The position numbers and the translations under genes are program-made. DNA of 64,000 bases from Scleroderma bovista (lineage: Eukaryota; Basidiomycota; Agaricomycetes; Boletales; Sclerodermataceae), in NCBI GenBank assembly GCA_037178675.1, contig JAYMGJ010000285.1, positions 39,904 through 103,903 of the forward strand. The letters are read 5' to 3'. The notes under the pieces were generated by a model. It was not told the DNA's origin, did not search any database, and worked only from the letters and a program-made list of their open reading frames with translations. Below are positions 44,771 to 58,433 of the stretch, piece by piece; the first letter of the stretch is position 1, and each line of letters starts with the position of its first letter.

Positions 44771-47700
44771 CTAAAATACAAGCATATTTGCATGGTGATC
44801 AATGTACTTATTGACATAGTAAGCCTTAAAAGCATCTAAAGACTCAGAGAAGTGGAGGTCGACAGGAATAAATTCACTGCCATACACTCCAATGAGGTGT
44901 GCCCCACGCACCACCGAATCCAGAGAGACGACACATTGGACACGATGCCCGTCGTTATCCACTTCTGGTGCCACAATCCACATGCCTGTCACCTCATCTG
45001 GCTCATCAGCAACTGGGATAAACCAGTCAACTAACGCGCACGAGTAGGTGTGTCCCGCATGTAAACAAGAAAAGAATAGACGCACCCTTCCCACCATCAG
45101 ACTACGAAAGCCTTCTGTATCTACACCTCCCTTAGCCACATATACACAGTCATAACGTGGGGGGCCCCCCTGCCAAGATGGTGTCGCGCGTATTATTTCG
45201 CGGCGCATACCCCCTACGCCCGACTGATCACTCGGTGCACAGAATGTCACTGCAGCAGAATGAAATACCCGTAGTTTTCCATCAAAGCGGGGGCAGAGGC
45301 GCAGATCTACACGATCCCCTGGTATCTCTGCATCAGGGCTGACCTGGTCGTAAAGGAAACAGCGGATTGCCTCTTGCAGTCCCTGGAGACCAAGACGGTC
45401 TGCTACATGCGAGACCCTACCAGACACACGATACACTACATAAATAGTACGTCAATAGCATAGACAACGAATAGAAATGATGGACGCACCTGGGTGAAAT
45501 GCCAATTTGACTGTATATGTTGCTGGGTCATCGTCCACCGCACCCCCTTCGTCAAGTTCTACATCCACCCTTACAGCCTCCATTCCAGCTGGAAGAAGTG
45601 GTCCGTCCAACATGCCGTGCTCTGTGAACCATCTTCGTGCTGCAGCTAGCTTGTCAAGGCGTTGATTTGTGATGAGCATCTGTCCGAGCGCGTTGAACTT
45701 GTTGGAGCGTCACCATGGTTCCTTCACAGCTCTGATGTGCTTCGATTCTGTAATCGATGAACACAACCCGTTTGGCGCGCCGAATAACTTGATCAGTTCA
45801 CGATAGTGAACCATGGCATGTTGGCGCAGAAGGGACAAATGCACACGCACACCGGACGTTATGAAAATGGCACGTTCGCGATGGAAGCGATCTACGGCCG
45901 CGTCGATTGCATCCAAAGTGACTTCACTAAGGACGGAACGCCGGACCAAATAACAGAAGTCGAGGAGTGCGCTCAGTGCACGCACCATGCCTGGAGGCAC
46001 ATGGCCAGCTATGGCTGGCAAGTATACCTTCCCATTCACAAAATTATAAGAGATATATTTATATGATATGCACGACCTACTTACCTTCATCAGCGCCTTT
46101 GAATCATCTCCGGTCCACTGCTTGAACCCACGGCCTTCTGGAAATCGCCGCAGTGCAGGAAACGATGGGACAGCTGCAATCCTAATGCACACCTCAGTGA
46201 GTTTGAATTGTCTACAGATCACAATTACTTACCTGCGGTCAATGTCAGCAATTATTTCGCTGGCACGCTGCTTGCCATACTCAAGCTCCAAATACTCGTT
46301 GATCCAAGTAACGAGGTGGTCTTTGAATGTTCCCTTAATCAATTGGTGAAGAAGATCCGGGGCGATAAGTTCGTGGATGTCTGCGCGGGGGAAATCCGAA
46401 GTGAAAGGCTATTAGAATCCAGTAAGCTGGGCTGGAAGGAGAAATGTAGACACGACACACGCACCACGATGTCGTGGACGATGCCATAATCATTTGATAA
46501 CGTTTGTTGGTCCAGGACGTCGATAAGTGCCTCAGAAAGCTTGTGGGACCAACGACCACCACCACCATCCAAGTTGTTGTTGCGGGCCGTGCACCTGATG
46601 CAAACGGTAAGTTAAATTGTGTGGAGCATTGGGCCAACTTACCGTGGACACCATCCCTGCACCACACCGGTCAACAACACCTGTTCGGGATAGTCAGCGA
46701 TGTAGGGGCCAAGACCGTATATAACACGGCGAAAATGTCCGTCCGGACACAATGTGACCACTGGCGTAGTCATGTGTGGCTTCAGTGAGTCCAACACAGC
46801 CGCAATTGAACTATGGAAGAGTTGGCGGCGAAAACGGCGGAACGCGGGATCATTTTGGTGTGCTCCGTCAGCTATATTCATACAAATGAGTGTTGATTTT
46901 TTTAAAGTAGTACAACACCAAAATGACTCACTCTTGGGAATGGCAAGAAATGCGAGGATTGTCACACCATCACGGTGCGCCCGGCGGACATTGTTGTGTA
47001 TGTTCCCAAGTGAGAGGTAGAGTGGGTAGTATTCTGTTTGACCTGTTGCAACCGATACCGTTGTCTTGTCACTGCCAAGAACTACTGGCACAAACATTGC
47101 GCCGTGTGTATCAGCGTCCTGTGCAATGATGTCCTAAGATCAGCAGGCTCGATATTAGCTACCTGAACGGCAATTGAAAAGGAACCACTTACAGACTGGT
47201 CGAACGCCCACTGCCCAGACATCAAGTCGCATACTTCACAGTGCCCATCTTCATCAACAACAACCTTCGCAGCATAGTCAATCTCGCCCTTGAAGTCAGG
47301 GTTCGCGAGCTGATGCTCAAGGACCACCTTTGCATCGCGGAACCAGACATCATACTCGGTGGTCATCCAAGCAGGGGGATCATCAGGCAGTGCACCCGAA
47401 TACGTCACGGAAAATGATTGCCAAGGGGAGTCGCCATGTGTTGTAGCGTCAATCGTATTGTACAAGTCCTTGTGGGAATGAAAGGGAGGATCCCTGTCAT
47501 ACATCGAAGCCATGATGGCCAACAATTCGTCGATCTTTGCAGCTGACATCTGTTCGCGACTGTACAAGAATTCGGCGAGTTGGAAAGCCGCCCTACTCTC
47601 ATAGGGACTGTAGTCATCTGGAAGGGGACTTGGGTTCGGAGAGGGTGGAGAGTCGGGTGGTAGATACTGGCCAGCACGATCGCACGGAGTTCCTGCATGG

Positions 47701-48030
47701 TAATGGTAAGGGCTCGTATTGTGTGACAGAATCGAACACACCATCAAGTAAGGGGTGATAACTCACGTTCCGCACCCGAAGACGTGGCCCTGCACCTGCG
47801 TCGGGTTCTTCCAGTCCGGGAGGACCAACTTCATCTGGGAAATCGTAATCTTGATGGTCCTCAACCGCTTCGATAGGGTTGAATGGTCGTGGATGAATCC
47901 CGGGGTTGAGGTGCCGCCTTTGTATGTGCCGTTTCACACCACCCCAAGTCGAACAGGTCTTGGCGCAGCCGCCAACACCACAGACATATATTCGGTGGCC
48001 AAATGGACGTTCTGGTGGGCGACGAGGCAT
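44771..48030 (-). pseudogene. Plavaka (CACTA-like) transposase with one in-frame stop
   Basis: The start ATG is at 48030. The first exon (48030-47767) has a C2H2 zinc finger (YVCGVGGC to KRHIQRRH). Later exons carry SFSVTYSGALPDDPPAWMTTEYDVWFRD (about 47320-47420), FVPVVLGSDKTTVSVATGQTEYYPLYLSLGN (about 47000-47095), a TPVVTLCPDGHFRRVIYGLGPYIADYPEQVLL block (about 46670-46770), HELIAPDLLHQLIKG (about 46340-46380), and a C-terminal part with RLCPRFDGKLRVFHSAAVTF and GGMRREIIRATPSW, ending at 44771. Introns are short GT-AG. One TGA at 45710-45712, in a KEPW(R)RS context, suggests CGA decay. The encoded enzyme would move this transposon; a companion gene lies head to head. Confidence 0.85.
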
Positions 48031-48195
48031 GGGGATCGTACGTGCAAGCAGCTCACTTCTGAGCTGTCATTCGGAGTAGATATGTCATATGAACTGTGCA
48101 GTTTTAACCTACAGTGGCTGAGGGTGAAAAAAAAACAAACAAACACGGAGACAACTTGGTAACCCCAACCTACCTCATAGTCACCTATCGCCGAC

Positions 48196-50515
48196 ATGGC
48201 CAGCCAGCCAACACGCACTATCAGCACACGATCAACCAATAAAAATGCTCATCCTGGCAGGCCTGACTTACCTGCGGCTCGACGTCCCACGGATGTTGTA
48301 CAGGCTGAGAAGGCAGCCAAGGTAATTGAAGACTCCCAGAGGGCAGTCGCAATTCAAGCTGGTATCCAGCGTGTTGCGTGTATTGAACACGATCTGGCCA
48401 TGACGGTGTCAGATCAAGCCCAACGATTCAAGAAACCCAACTTATTTTTGCCGAAGAAGGCATCCCGGCCGCTGCAAAGCGAAGGATCGAGCCAAGAAGC
48501 GGATGGCGATCTTGAAGACGAAGGTCAAGCTGTTGATGAGGAAGAAACATTAGTCAACGGTGAGTGCTATTGCAGGCTAGTGAAAATAAATGGCAGACTC
48601 ACATGAATTTGTGGTTTCAGTGCCAGACGGTGTCTCGACTCCCAGTGGTTCAGAATTCGAGCCTGGGGAAGATGATGGAGGGAACGAGAGCGATAAGCGC
48701 CCTGACCTCGTGCCAGAAGCCATCAGTTCCAAAAGGAGATCAAGGGGGTTACCAAAACCTACACGAGAGGCTATTACACAAGCACGCCACGACCTTGGCA
48801 ACTACGTCATACCTGCAACACCTGCCGTTGGAGGGAAACGTGCCCGTGAGGTTCTCTCAGATGAACAATCAGTGCCAGGACGGTAAGTTAATATGTGTTA
48901 GTAGTTCTGCTGGCTATTGACTATTAGTATGGCAGTACCGGCGGTGACAGGACTCTCAAAAAGCAACATTTAGAAGCAACCAGGCGCGGTACTTTACCAG
49001 CGGTTAATCGCACGCCAAGTGGGCTGAGAACCAGGTTCCGTTCTACCAATGGACAAACAAAGGTGACGCAGGGTCCAACACCAACCCAGGCCGCCACTCC
49101 GGATCCTTTGACAGCATCATCCGGTCTGACTTATCGAGGGTCGCCCATCACTCCCACACCGTATACCGGCGGATTCCCTAGCGATGAAGACGATGGTTTA
49201 GAGCCATCTTCGGACACATTCACCACACCTACGAAGAGTACCGGTCAAATAGCCTCGAAGGCAGTAAAACCAAGGGTGGTGCGTGTTATTTTCGTGCCCC
49301 CAACCCTTGTAACTGATACTCGCACTATTTTTATGTAGTCCACCACAAGGGTCGTACCGAATGCACCGCAACAACGCCTTCAACGGTCTGTGGTCATCAC
49401 CAACGCAGTAACCTCAACCAAGTCCCGTCAAGCCCCTTCAAATAATGATCTCCCTGCCGGTTCTTTGCGAACGTTCACTACGTGCTTCGTCCCCATATTG
49501 CGGAAATATCTCGGCACCTTGGAGAACCCCTGGGTGACCGAGGGACTCGTGTGCCCCATGCAATTAATATGGGATGGTGTGATGCTGGAATGGCCACACA
49601 AATTCTCTGAGGACGACGACAAAGTCTACCATTTAGTAAGTTGCTATCCATCATCGCTGCCTACAACGGTCCTTACACTGTCATATCCAAATTAATAGTG
49701 CATGCAAAAAATATACGACTGGCGAACGCAGTTTGGTAAGGCTGCGTTAGACGCTGTGGAGGCTCACTGGGCCTCGGACGCCAAGTACGGCAACCCTGAG
49801 GTTCGCAAGGACTATGTCGAATCGGCATTAAGCCCTGGTCTACCCTTTATGTATGGCCATGTCGAGGCCCTCGACGACTTGGGCACTATTCAGGTGCGTG
49901 ACGTTCGTAAACAAGACACTTTACTGATGCTACTTTATTTGTAGATGTCCAAGTCTTTTCTCTCGCCGTTTATTTTACAGACCTTCGCAAGTCATCTAGC
50001 GGCTTTGGCCCCAATCGAGAATGTTCCAGCGCTCTATGAAGGATTCACAAGTAATCCTCCTTTCGGTGCACTTGTACTGACAGTAACGGCGGTACAGTAG
50101 ACATATGATTGTGATGACAGGGTCTGTTACTGACGAAGTCATTTAGGTGGAGCGGGCGTTGCATTTGTATCACTCGGGTCACAAGGAAGGAAGTTCGAAG
50201 AAGGGCGATCTGACCTTCTCCGATACGCATTGGGGGACGAAAACATTGTATTATGTCGAGTCCGTTCGAAAGGTACACGAAAAGAAATACAACCAGATCA
50301 TTATTGCAGCACAGCCGTACCGTGGGGGCAATCGTCGCATCACTGGGAATCAGACCCACGCTACCTCGGGCGCTGAGGTCACAGAAGGATATGAAGACGA
50401 CCGTGCCCAGATTATGGTCTCCTCCGACATTGATCCAGAGGTATTTACGAGTCTCGTTGTTGGAAATTAACTAACTGACAATTCTCAGTCGGATGGCCCA
50501 GCGGATGAGGAGTAA
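48196..50515 (+). CDS. Plavaka companion protein, possibly DUF6532-type
   Basis: Seven or so exons from ATG 48196 to TAA 50513-50515. The N-terminal half is low-complexity and charged (RPDLPAARRP; EPGEDDGGNESDKR). The C-terminal half is globular: TTCFVPILRKYLGTLENPWVTEGLVCPMQLIWDGVM in pieces (about 49470-49580), IYDWRTQFGKAALDAVEAH (about 49710-49765), VRKDYVESALSPGLPFMYG, SPFILQTFASHLA, and TAVERALHLYHSGHK across a 61-nt intron. No stop seen. I recall this family as the frequent partner of Plavaka transposases in agaricomycetes and think it matches DUF6532, unverified. The role is unknown. It lies 166 bp from the transposase start in divergent orientation, so the two likely share a promoter region. 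Confidence 0.65.
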
Positions 50516-50699
50516 CTAAAGGTATTGTCTGCAACATCATTATTGGAAGTTGTCTAACTGATGTCCATTGTGTTCTCAGTCGGATGGCCTGATGGATGTG
50601 TCTCGGCTGCCTTCCACAAAGCTGGAAGCTGGATTGTAGTACATGTACTACAGTACCAATTATACCTATGAGCAGCCCATTTATACATTTGAATTTGTC

Positions 50700-51030
50700 A
50701 TTACTACCAACATCTGGTGTGATCTGAGGCCTGCTGGAAGAACCTGTAATGTGTCTGTGGTGTATCTGGCTGCTGTCTGATGAGGTCTGAGTAGACTGTG
50801 ACCAGACAAAATAGACTGGTAAGAACCTGTAATATGTGTCTGTGATGTATCTGGCTCCTGTCTGGTGCAGTCTGAATGGACTGTGACCAGACCGATGCCA
50901 GACAATGACATCTGACCCAGAAGGGAACATGCCTGAACTCAGGTACATGTCTGGGACACCTGGCATGTCTGACATGTCTGACACTGTCTGTCCCAGACAC
51001 TTCAGACACACACTGTTTTGCTGATGTTTC
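50700..51030 (+). repeat. right subterminal repeats of the Plavaka element
   Basis: Many copies of TGTCTG, CCAGAC and GTCTGACA, and two longer copies of a CTGTAATGTGTCTGTG(G/A)TGTATCTGGC-like block near 50740 and 50827. This is the counterpart of the cluster at 44540-44760. The exact end is unresolved, probably near 51000-51060. Confidence 0.5.
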
Positions 51031-51382
51031 AACATGTTCTGAAGAATAATATAGTATCTTATTTCCAATAAAACATGCCAAAATGCTTGCTATGAGAAAA
51101 GTTACATTGTCTTTTCTTTATTTGTTTTGCAAGGAACAGGCAGAAGAAAAAGGTTAAATTTTTTATAGTCCTAACATAATACATGATCTCAAATCATGTC
51201 TTGACAGAAAAAATGACAAAAATGATGCTGTATGATATTTGTCTTTTGTATTAAACAAAATTGTAAATAAAAGTGTATCTCTTTCCTCTATTTTTTTACA
51301 ATGTTTTGTGATGAAACATTGAGAAATGCTTGCAGTGAATGAGAATTTAGGGCCAGCCAGGTAGATCCAGGGCGGATGGTTG

Positions 51383-51428
51383 GTCTCTTAGATGGGTTTC
51401 CCACAACATAAAAACCCATCTAAGAGAC
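51383..51428 (+). other. perfect 17-bp inverted repeat (hairpin) upstream of the ABC gene
   Basis: GTCTCTTAGATGGGTTT (51383-51399) and its exact complement (51412-51428) flank a 12-nt loop. It lies 154 bp before the ATG of the ABC transporter in an otherwise AT-rich stretch (51060-51580) without a gene. It could be an mRNA or DNA hairpin, or the remains of a small element. Confidence 0.6.
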
Positions 51429-51581
51429 TTCTATTGCCACCGAGAACTGGTGCCTAAGGTGAGTCATGCAACCGCACCCGAGCTACAACGGTTACTACTT
51501 ATGTAGTGTTTTGTAAACTTCCCGAGTCACGCAGCTCATTGTTATCCCTCCCTGTTCAAGCGCAGCGTTGCACCTTGGAAA

Positions 51582-54500
51582 ATGTCATGGACATCAGGAC
51601 ACTGGCAAGTCATCTTGCCCAAGAGTTCTGTAGCTTTCGCGGGGTCCATGCAATCATCCACCACCGCACTGGACAACTCTTTTGTGATACCTCTTTACGT
51701 TGCGAGCGCGTCTGCATTGTTCCTTACCTTTCGTATCGTTTTTGCCTCATATCCCGTCCGCTCACTGGAAAAGTATTTCACACGCATACTGTGCCATTCA
51801 AAAGAACAAGGCCGAATTCCAGAAGCTGGACTTGAAGGAAATGAAAGTTCGGTCCCTACTCGATCCCTCATCACGGACCTTGGAGGTCCCGTCATATATG
51901 GCTTCAAGATGGCCAGATTCCTCGGCTGCATTGTATTCCTTGGACTTGCAACAGTCACTCTAATATTGCAGGGGGACGATCGTGGCCCTTTACAATTCCA
52001 AGATCTAGATTGTTCACAATTAGCTGTCTGTGCAACTGCAGTAAGTGAACAGATTTCCCCCGATCTATCTACCTCAGCTTCTGACAGGTATACGCCTCTC
52101 TGCTTGGGCTTGTCTCTGTGACTACTAGGTTAAAGTACAGTAGGATTGCAGCATCTCATCTCGTGATTGTCCTTCTTGTGTTGTTCTCCGCATATGCCTA
52201 CCGGGATTTGTACCCATTACTGACTTTCACGCAAGAACCTGGAGACTTGCGTGAGGGCCGCCTTCTCTGGATCAAGGTCTCTATCTTGACGATAATAAGT
52301 ATTGTTTCACCTCTTTTATGTCCTACACAGTATATCCCCGTTGACCCAGCAGTGTGTTTTCCCAGTCCTGATACCTTTTTAAGTCTGACTCCTTCTAGAA
52401 CCCCTCGGAGTGCCCTCATCCCGAGCAGACGGCGTCCTGGTTACTCTTCTCGCTGTATATTTGGTTGGACCCCATTGTTTTCAAGGCTCAAAAAGTATCC
52501 CATTTGTCCCATGATCAATTGCCACCTCTTGCAGATTATGATTACTCGCGTAACCTAACAAAGCGCAGTTTTCCTGTATGTCGACGTTACTTTTGCTGCA
52601 CTTACATCTCACGCGGCACCTTTAGCACTTGGACACATTTGGGGGCAAGAAGAGGTGGAATCTCTTCTTTGGACTTATGAGGGTATTCCGTATGCCTCTT
52701 CATTTATTTATCCAGTATTTTCTGCCAAACTCAATCCTCTAGGCACTGAGTGTATGCTACTGACGTTATTGCTTGTCCTTCGGGTAGGAACGGATTCATT
52801 TACCTGTATACTCAGCTAATCTTTCGCCAGGTGGTATCAACGCTCGCTGCTCCCATCGGAATCAACCAACTTTTAGAGTGAATCACAAGTGAGCTTGTCG
52901 TCTTGCAGCTAATAATACACTCCAGATACCTGGAAAATGGAGGCGAAGGCGCTATAATTCGCCCATGGGTCTGGATTGTATACATCTTTGCTGGCCAGTT
53001 CTTGGGGTCCACCATCTATCAGTGGTACAATTTTTTGACGGTAAGCTAAAACTTCACTGCATATTTCCCCGCCCCTGATCGTCCGCTATAGACACGCTCA
53101 ATCGTTCGCATTGAGTGCATTGTTACGCAACTCGTTTTTGAGCACGCTTTGAAGATTCGCATGAAGGCAGAACTTCCTGACACTAACAAAGGCCTATCCC
53201 AGCCCTCTACACCCACAGCCTCGGACAGCTCCTCTATTGCGGAATCCAGCACTACTGTTGAAAGTAGCCGTGAGGGAAGCCAAGCTGAACAGGACCAATC
53301 TTCTGCGGTTAGGATAACAGCGTCACCTGTTGCATTGGGAAAGCACAAGGCTAAAGGCAAGCAAGAAGATACCGCAAATAGAACGCCGAGATCCAGCGCA
53401 GAAAACCTCCTTGGCAAAATCAATAATCTTGTTACTACTGACTTGAACAATATTGTAGATGGACGCGATTTCTTGATGATTTGTGTGTCCAAGGTTTTGG
53501 CTTGGGGCGCTCGAGATTTACAAATCTTTCCTTTAAGTCCCCTATACGCCTCTTCAGATTGGCGTATGCACCTGGTTCCTATATCGCATTCTGGGATGGA
53601 GGTACGATATTTATTCATCCACTGATGGTGATTTTATGTGTTGTCAGTGCTTTGGTTGGCCTTGCTGTTATGATTCTTTTGTTCCCGTTGCCGGGGTTGG
53701 TGGCGAACAAAATACAGTCCGTCCAAAGGATTAAGATGGAGAAGGTAAGTCGACACTGCAGGGGACTTGTAGTGGTGAGTAATACATTGCATTTTGAAGA
53801 CCGACTCACGAGTTCAAATGGTTACCGAGAGTGAGTGGCTTGATATTGATGAAAGCCTAATAACCCGCTTAAACTCCCTAGCCATGAATGTACTACGCAT
53901 GATCAAGCTTTTCGGATGGGAGAAGAAGATGAACGAACAGATTAGCGAGAAGCGGGAAGTTGAACTTACGTGGATCTGGAAGTTCAAATTTCTGGACCTC
54001 GCCAATAACGTCCTAAAGTAAGTTTCGACATCTCAGTGGCATCATTGCTGAACCATGTTAGCTGGATAGTCCCACTATTTACTATGATGGCTTGTTACAT
54101 GACATACGTCTGTTTCTCGACGTGGGTTTTGTTTCTCAAGCTAATGGCCACCACAGACTCTTGTTATGGGGAAGGAGTTGACTGGTATGGTACTCTGTTC
54201 ATATTCATGCATAGCCAGGTCTAAAGGAGGGTATAGCATCGCGAGTCTTCTCTTCTATGACAGGTTGGTGGACGCCTTAATCCGGAGTGAAGTCCCCCTT
54301 AGACCATACACCGCAGTTTTCGACATCATGCGAAGTCAGCTTCACATGATCTTCCAGTGGCTGATGCCTTGCATTATCCAGGGTAAGGAACCCGCCATTT
54401 TACTGATGTCATAATCGATATCCACAACTCTAATTAGCCAAGGTTTCTATTACTCGTGTGAATGATTTTTTGAATGACACTGAGCTCCTGGATTGCTACA

Positions 54501-57500
54501 CCACGCACAATGAAAGGCCACAGACATTTCGTCCAGAACTAGACGAGTATTCAGAATCCATCGGTTTTCGAGATGCCATTTTCACCTGGTCGGAGGACTC
54601 AAATGGCACATTGACGCCCAGTAAACGCAAGTTCAACCTACGCATTGATGGCAGTGTCCTTTTCAAGCGAGGCTGCATCAACCTCGTCGTTGGACCAACA
54701 GGTTCAGGAAAAACGTCGTTGCTTATGGCATTACTTGGCCAGTATCAAAGATTGTAGACTCCCTCCCCTTCGCTTATATTTAATGTGCAGGTGAAATGCA
54801 CTTCGTGCCATCGAATCCTGGCTCGTGGTTTAATCTCCCCCGCAAAGGTGGGGTTGCTTATGCAGCTCAAGAATCATGGATACAGAATGAAACCATCATG
54901 GTGAGTGCACGATTAGAACATGGGGACCCCCTTGATTCAGTATTCGGATGCAAAGGATAATATTCTCTTCGGAGCTCCCTATGATGAAGCGCGGTATAAG
55001 AAAGGTGAGATTTTCCTATCTTTTTACCTACCGACTGCAATATCTGACACACTGAAGTCATTTATCAATGTGCACTGGAGCGCGATTTGCAGCTCTTCGA
55101 GGCCGGTGATGGTACCGAAGTTGGTGAAAAGGGACTTACGCTCAGGTATAGTTTTTCTGACTTGACTAGGTAGTTTGAGCTCACATCACTCTCTGTGCAG
55201 TGGCGGACAGAAGGTGTGCACGGGAGAAGTTTAATGAAGTGACATCTGATTGGTAGTAGGCAAGGCTTACGCTTGCTAGAGCTGTATACAGCTCTGCGGA
55301 GACTCTGCTTTTGGACGATGTGAGTTTATATCGAGTTCCCATTATCGAATGACCCATACTGGTCATTGATATAGGTTTTGGCTGCACTGGATGTTCACAC
55401 ATCCAAGTGGATTATCGAGAAGTGCTTTGGAGGCGAGTTAGTTAAAGGTCGCACAGTCATTCTTGTGGTGCGAATGTTGTACTTTTTATCTCCAATTATT
55501 GCTAAAGGCCTTGTTTAGACTCACAACGTCACTATGGCTAGCGTAGTGGCTCAATATGTCGTGTCCCTGACCTCAAATGGTCGGGTTGCCAGCCAAGGGT
55601 CGATTTCTGAGGTAGTTGCTAAGGACGACAAGCTCGCTGCCGAAATGATGAAGGAGCAGGAAACATTGCAGATGGAAAAGGGTATTGCGTGTAACGCTGA
55701 GGATGTTCCGAATAAAAGCGGAGATGGCAAGCTCGTTATGGCGGAAGAGATCCTGGAGGGACACGTTTCGTGGTCAGCAAGTAGGTGCCATGTGCTCATT
55801 TAATATTTTGCTTACCCTGCGTTTACTAGTGAAACTCTATCTGACCAGTCTCGGTGGAGGTCACACGATCCTTTTCTGGTTCATTGTCCTTTTCTTATTG
55901 GCCATGGCTGAAGTTTTTGCTATTATTCAAACTTGGTTCCTTGGTTCCTGGTCCTCGCAGTACAACGATCAACCGACATCTGAGGTGGATGTCAGATAGT
56001 AAGGCGGTGGTTGCCTTCGTCTTATGCATCCTAATCGTTGTACAGCAACTTGGCGATCTATGCATTCCTTCTCCTCTTCTCGTGTGTCACGTATGTGCCA
56101 GGATATATCATATACTACCTCGGTACACTGAGATCGTCGCGGACGATCCACAAGAGGCTTGTTGAAGCCGTTTTGCGTACTACCCTGAGGTGCGCGGCTT
56201 TGGCAGGTGCACCTACTGTGTACTGACTTACTACAGATGGCTCGACACAACACCTACCTCGCGTGTCATCACTCGTTGCACGCAAGATATTCGAGCGAGT
56301 GCGTTTGGTTCATCCAGTGTATGAGTAATGGCTGATGCGACCCCAGTTGATGGTCCTTTTTCTCAGGGACTCGGATGGGTCATTGAACTCGCCCTCAGTA
56401 TCCTCTTTCGACTTGTAGCAGTTGTTGTTCTGACCCCTGTGTTCCTTCTTCCCGGTGTCCTGGTTGGCTTTGTCGGGATATGGGTTGGCAGGGTATACAT
56501 GAGGGCACAGTTGTCGGTAAAACGAGAAATGAGTAATGCGAAGGCACCTGTTCTTGGCCATTTCGGTGCGGCTATTGCAGGTCTAAGTGAGTAACCTTGT
56601 CGAAGTCATTCAACTGTATTGATCATTACTTCATTCAAGCGTCTATCCGTGCGTACGGAGCACAAGCGACCTTCAAGTCGGAGTCGCTCAACCGCATCGA
56701 TCGGTACTTGAAGTCAGCACGCATGTTCTATAATTTGAACCGGTACAGTCACAATTTTATTCCGTTGCGGTAAAACCTACTTTATCTATCAGCTGGGTCT
56801 GCATCCGCATTGACCTGATTGGAGCATTGTTCACTTCTGCTCTTGCAGCCCATCTAGCTTACTGGCGCCCTTTGGGGGCGGGAAACACTGGTTTCTCTCT
56901 GAATATGGCTGGTCAGTTATCACTCACAGGTTTTGCTTTCTCAGTCATTCAATGCCTTTACAGTTGGCTTCAGTACCATGATCTTGCATTGGATCCGTAT
57001 CCTGAATCAAGTGGAAGTCAATGGTGAGCAGTTTGTTCGTATTCCTGGCCCTCCTCTTATCCTCTTTCATTGTACAGGCAACAGGTGATTTCTTTGTGCA
57101 ATTGTTTTGGAGATGGAATACTAATAATCTAATATTAGTGTTGAGCGTATCAACAGCTATATCAACATTGAACAAGAACCCAAACCAACTGAAGGTGGGA
57201 ATCCGCCCGCATATTGGCCTGCAACTGGTGAACTTGTTGTTGAGAATCTCTCCGCTCGCTACTCATACGTAAGTGGAACTGTTGAGCACCGTTTCGATTG
57301 TTCATCCTCTCTCAGGACGGTCCGGAGGTCCTTCACGACTTGTCTTTCTATATCAAATCAGGAGAGAGAGTCGGCATTGGTACGCCTCACTTTCCCTGTT
57401 TTGCACTATATACCCAACTCAGTTTCTAGTCGGGCACACGGGAAGTGGGAAGGTAATGTATCTTTAGCAAGTCTTCCGTCTGACATTCGTCTTGATCTGT

Positions 57501-58433
57501 TCACAGAGTTCCTTGACTCTGGCGCTCCTGCGCTGCATCATCACCGAAGGAACTGTTTACTACGACGGAACTCCCACGACTGCCATAAACCTAAATGCAC
57601 TTCGTTCCAACGTCACGATCATTCCACAGATCGTACGTCTCATTTGGCTCACCTTGACCCTCCGCATTGACAGTAATTTGATAGCCCGAACTTTTGAGCG
57701 GTACACTTCGTCAAAATCTCGATCCGTTCGATGAGCACGATGATGCTACACTTAACAGCGCACTACGCTCCGCTGGCCTCTTCGCCGTGCAAGAGGACAT
57801 GGATGAGGGCAGACTGACACTTGACAGCGCCATTGCGGGTGGAGGTGGCAATCTGTCTGTTGGTCAGCGTCAGATCATTGCCTTAGCCAGAGCTATGGTC
57901 CGGGGAAGTAAACTCCTCATTTTGGACGAAGGTATGTAGCTGCAGTGTTCGAGTGATCCCTCCTAACTTCTTTCTGCAGCGACATCTGCTATTGGTACGA
58001 GTTCCGTTTCATATCGCGCACCTCATTACACTTATGCGACGTAGATCACAAGACGGACACAGCCATTCAGACTTCTCTCCGGCATGAGATGCGGGGTATT
58101 ACTCAGTTGATAATCGCCCACCGTCTCCAAACCATAATGGATGCTGATAAAATTGCAAGTCCTGCAGATGTCTTTTGTTTATGATATATGATAGATCTAA
58201 TTACTCACACTTCCAGATGGTGCTTGATGCAGGAAGGATTGTAGGTCTAACATTCGTTCTTCGTGCTCTTTGAATCTCATCGCTGCTCGACTTTCTAGGT
58301 TGAGTTTGCAAGTCCAAAGGAATTGCTTCAGAATGAAAATGGCATGCTACGTGCCCTCGTAGACGAGAGTGGTGATAAAGAGATGTTGTATGGCATGACC
58401 CATGGTGAGAAATTTACACCTGGAGATCACTGA
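51582..58433 (+). CDS. ABC transporter, ABCC/MRP type (full length)
   Basis: Many short introns (about 45-60 nt); hand-joined exons stay in frame. The N-terminal membrane region (TMD0-like) from MSWTSGHW is followed by TMD1 (INQLLEYLENGG; WFLYRILGWSALVG), with a Ser/Thr-rich loop (about 53200-53400). NBD1 has Walker A GPTGSGKTS, AYAAQESWIQN, LSGGQ (split by an intron near 55145-55200), Walker B LLLDDVLAALD and LVTHN. TMD2 (LGWVIELALSI, TSIRAYGAQ) is followed by NBD2 with Walker A VGHTGSGKSS (split by an intron), LSVGQRQIIALARA, LILDEATSAID and IIAHR. NBD1 has DVLAALD where the usual text is DPLSALD. Such pumps sit in the vacuolar or plasma membrane and export conjugates or drugs; the substrate cannot be told. 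No disabling change found. The start is the first good ATG. Confidence 0.92.

Noticed and set aside
53046..53618. Minus-strand frame of 190 codons
   Set aside because: Antisense to a well-supported ABC transporter exon; no motif of its own.
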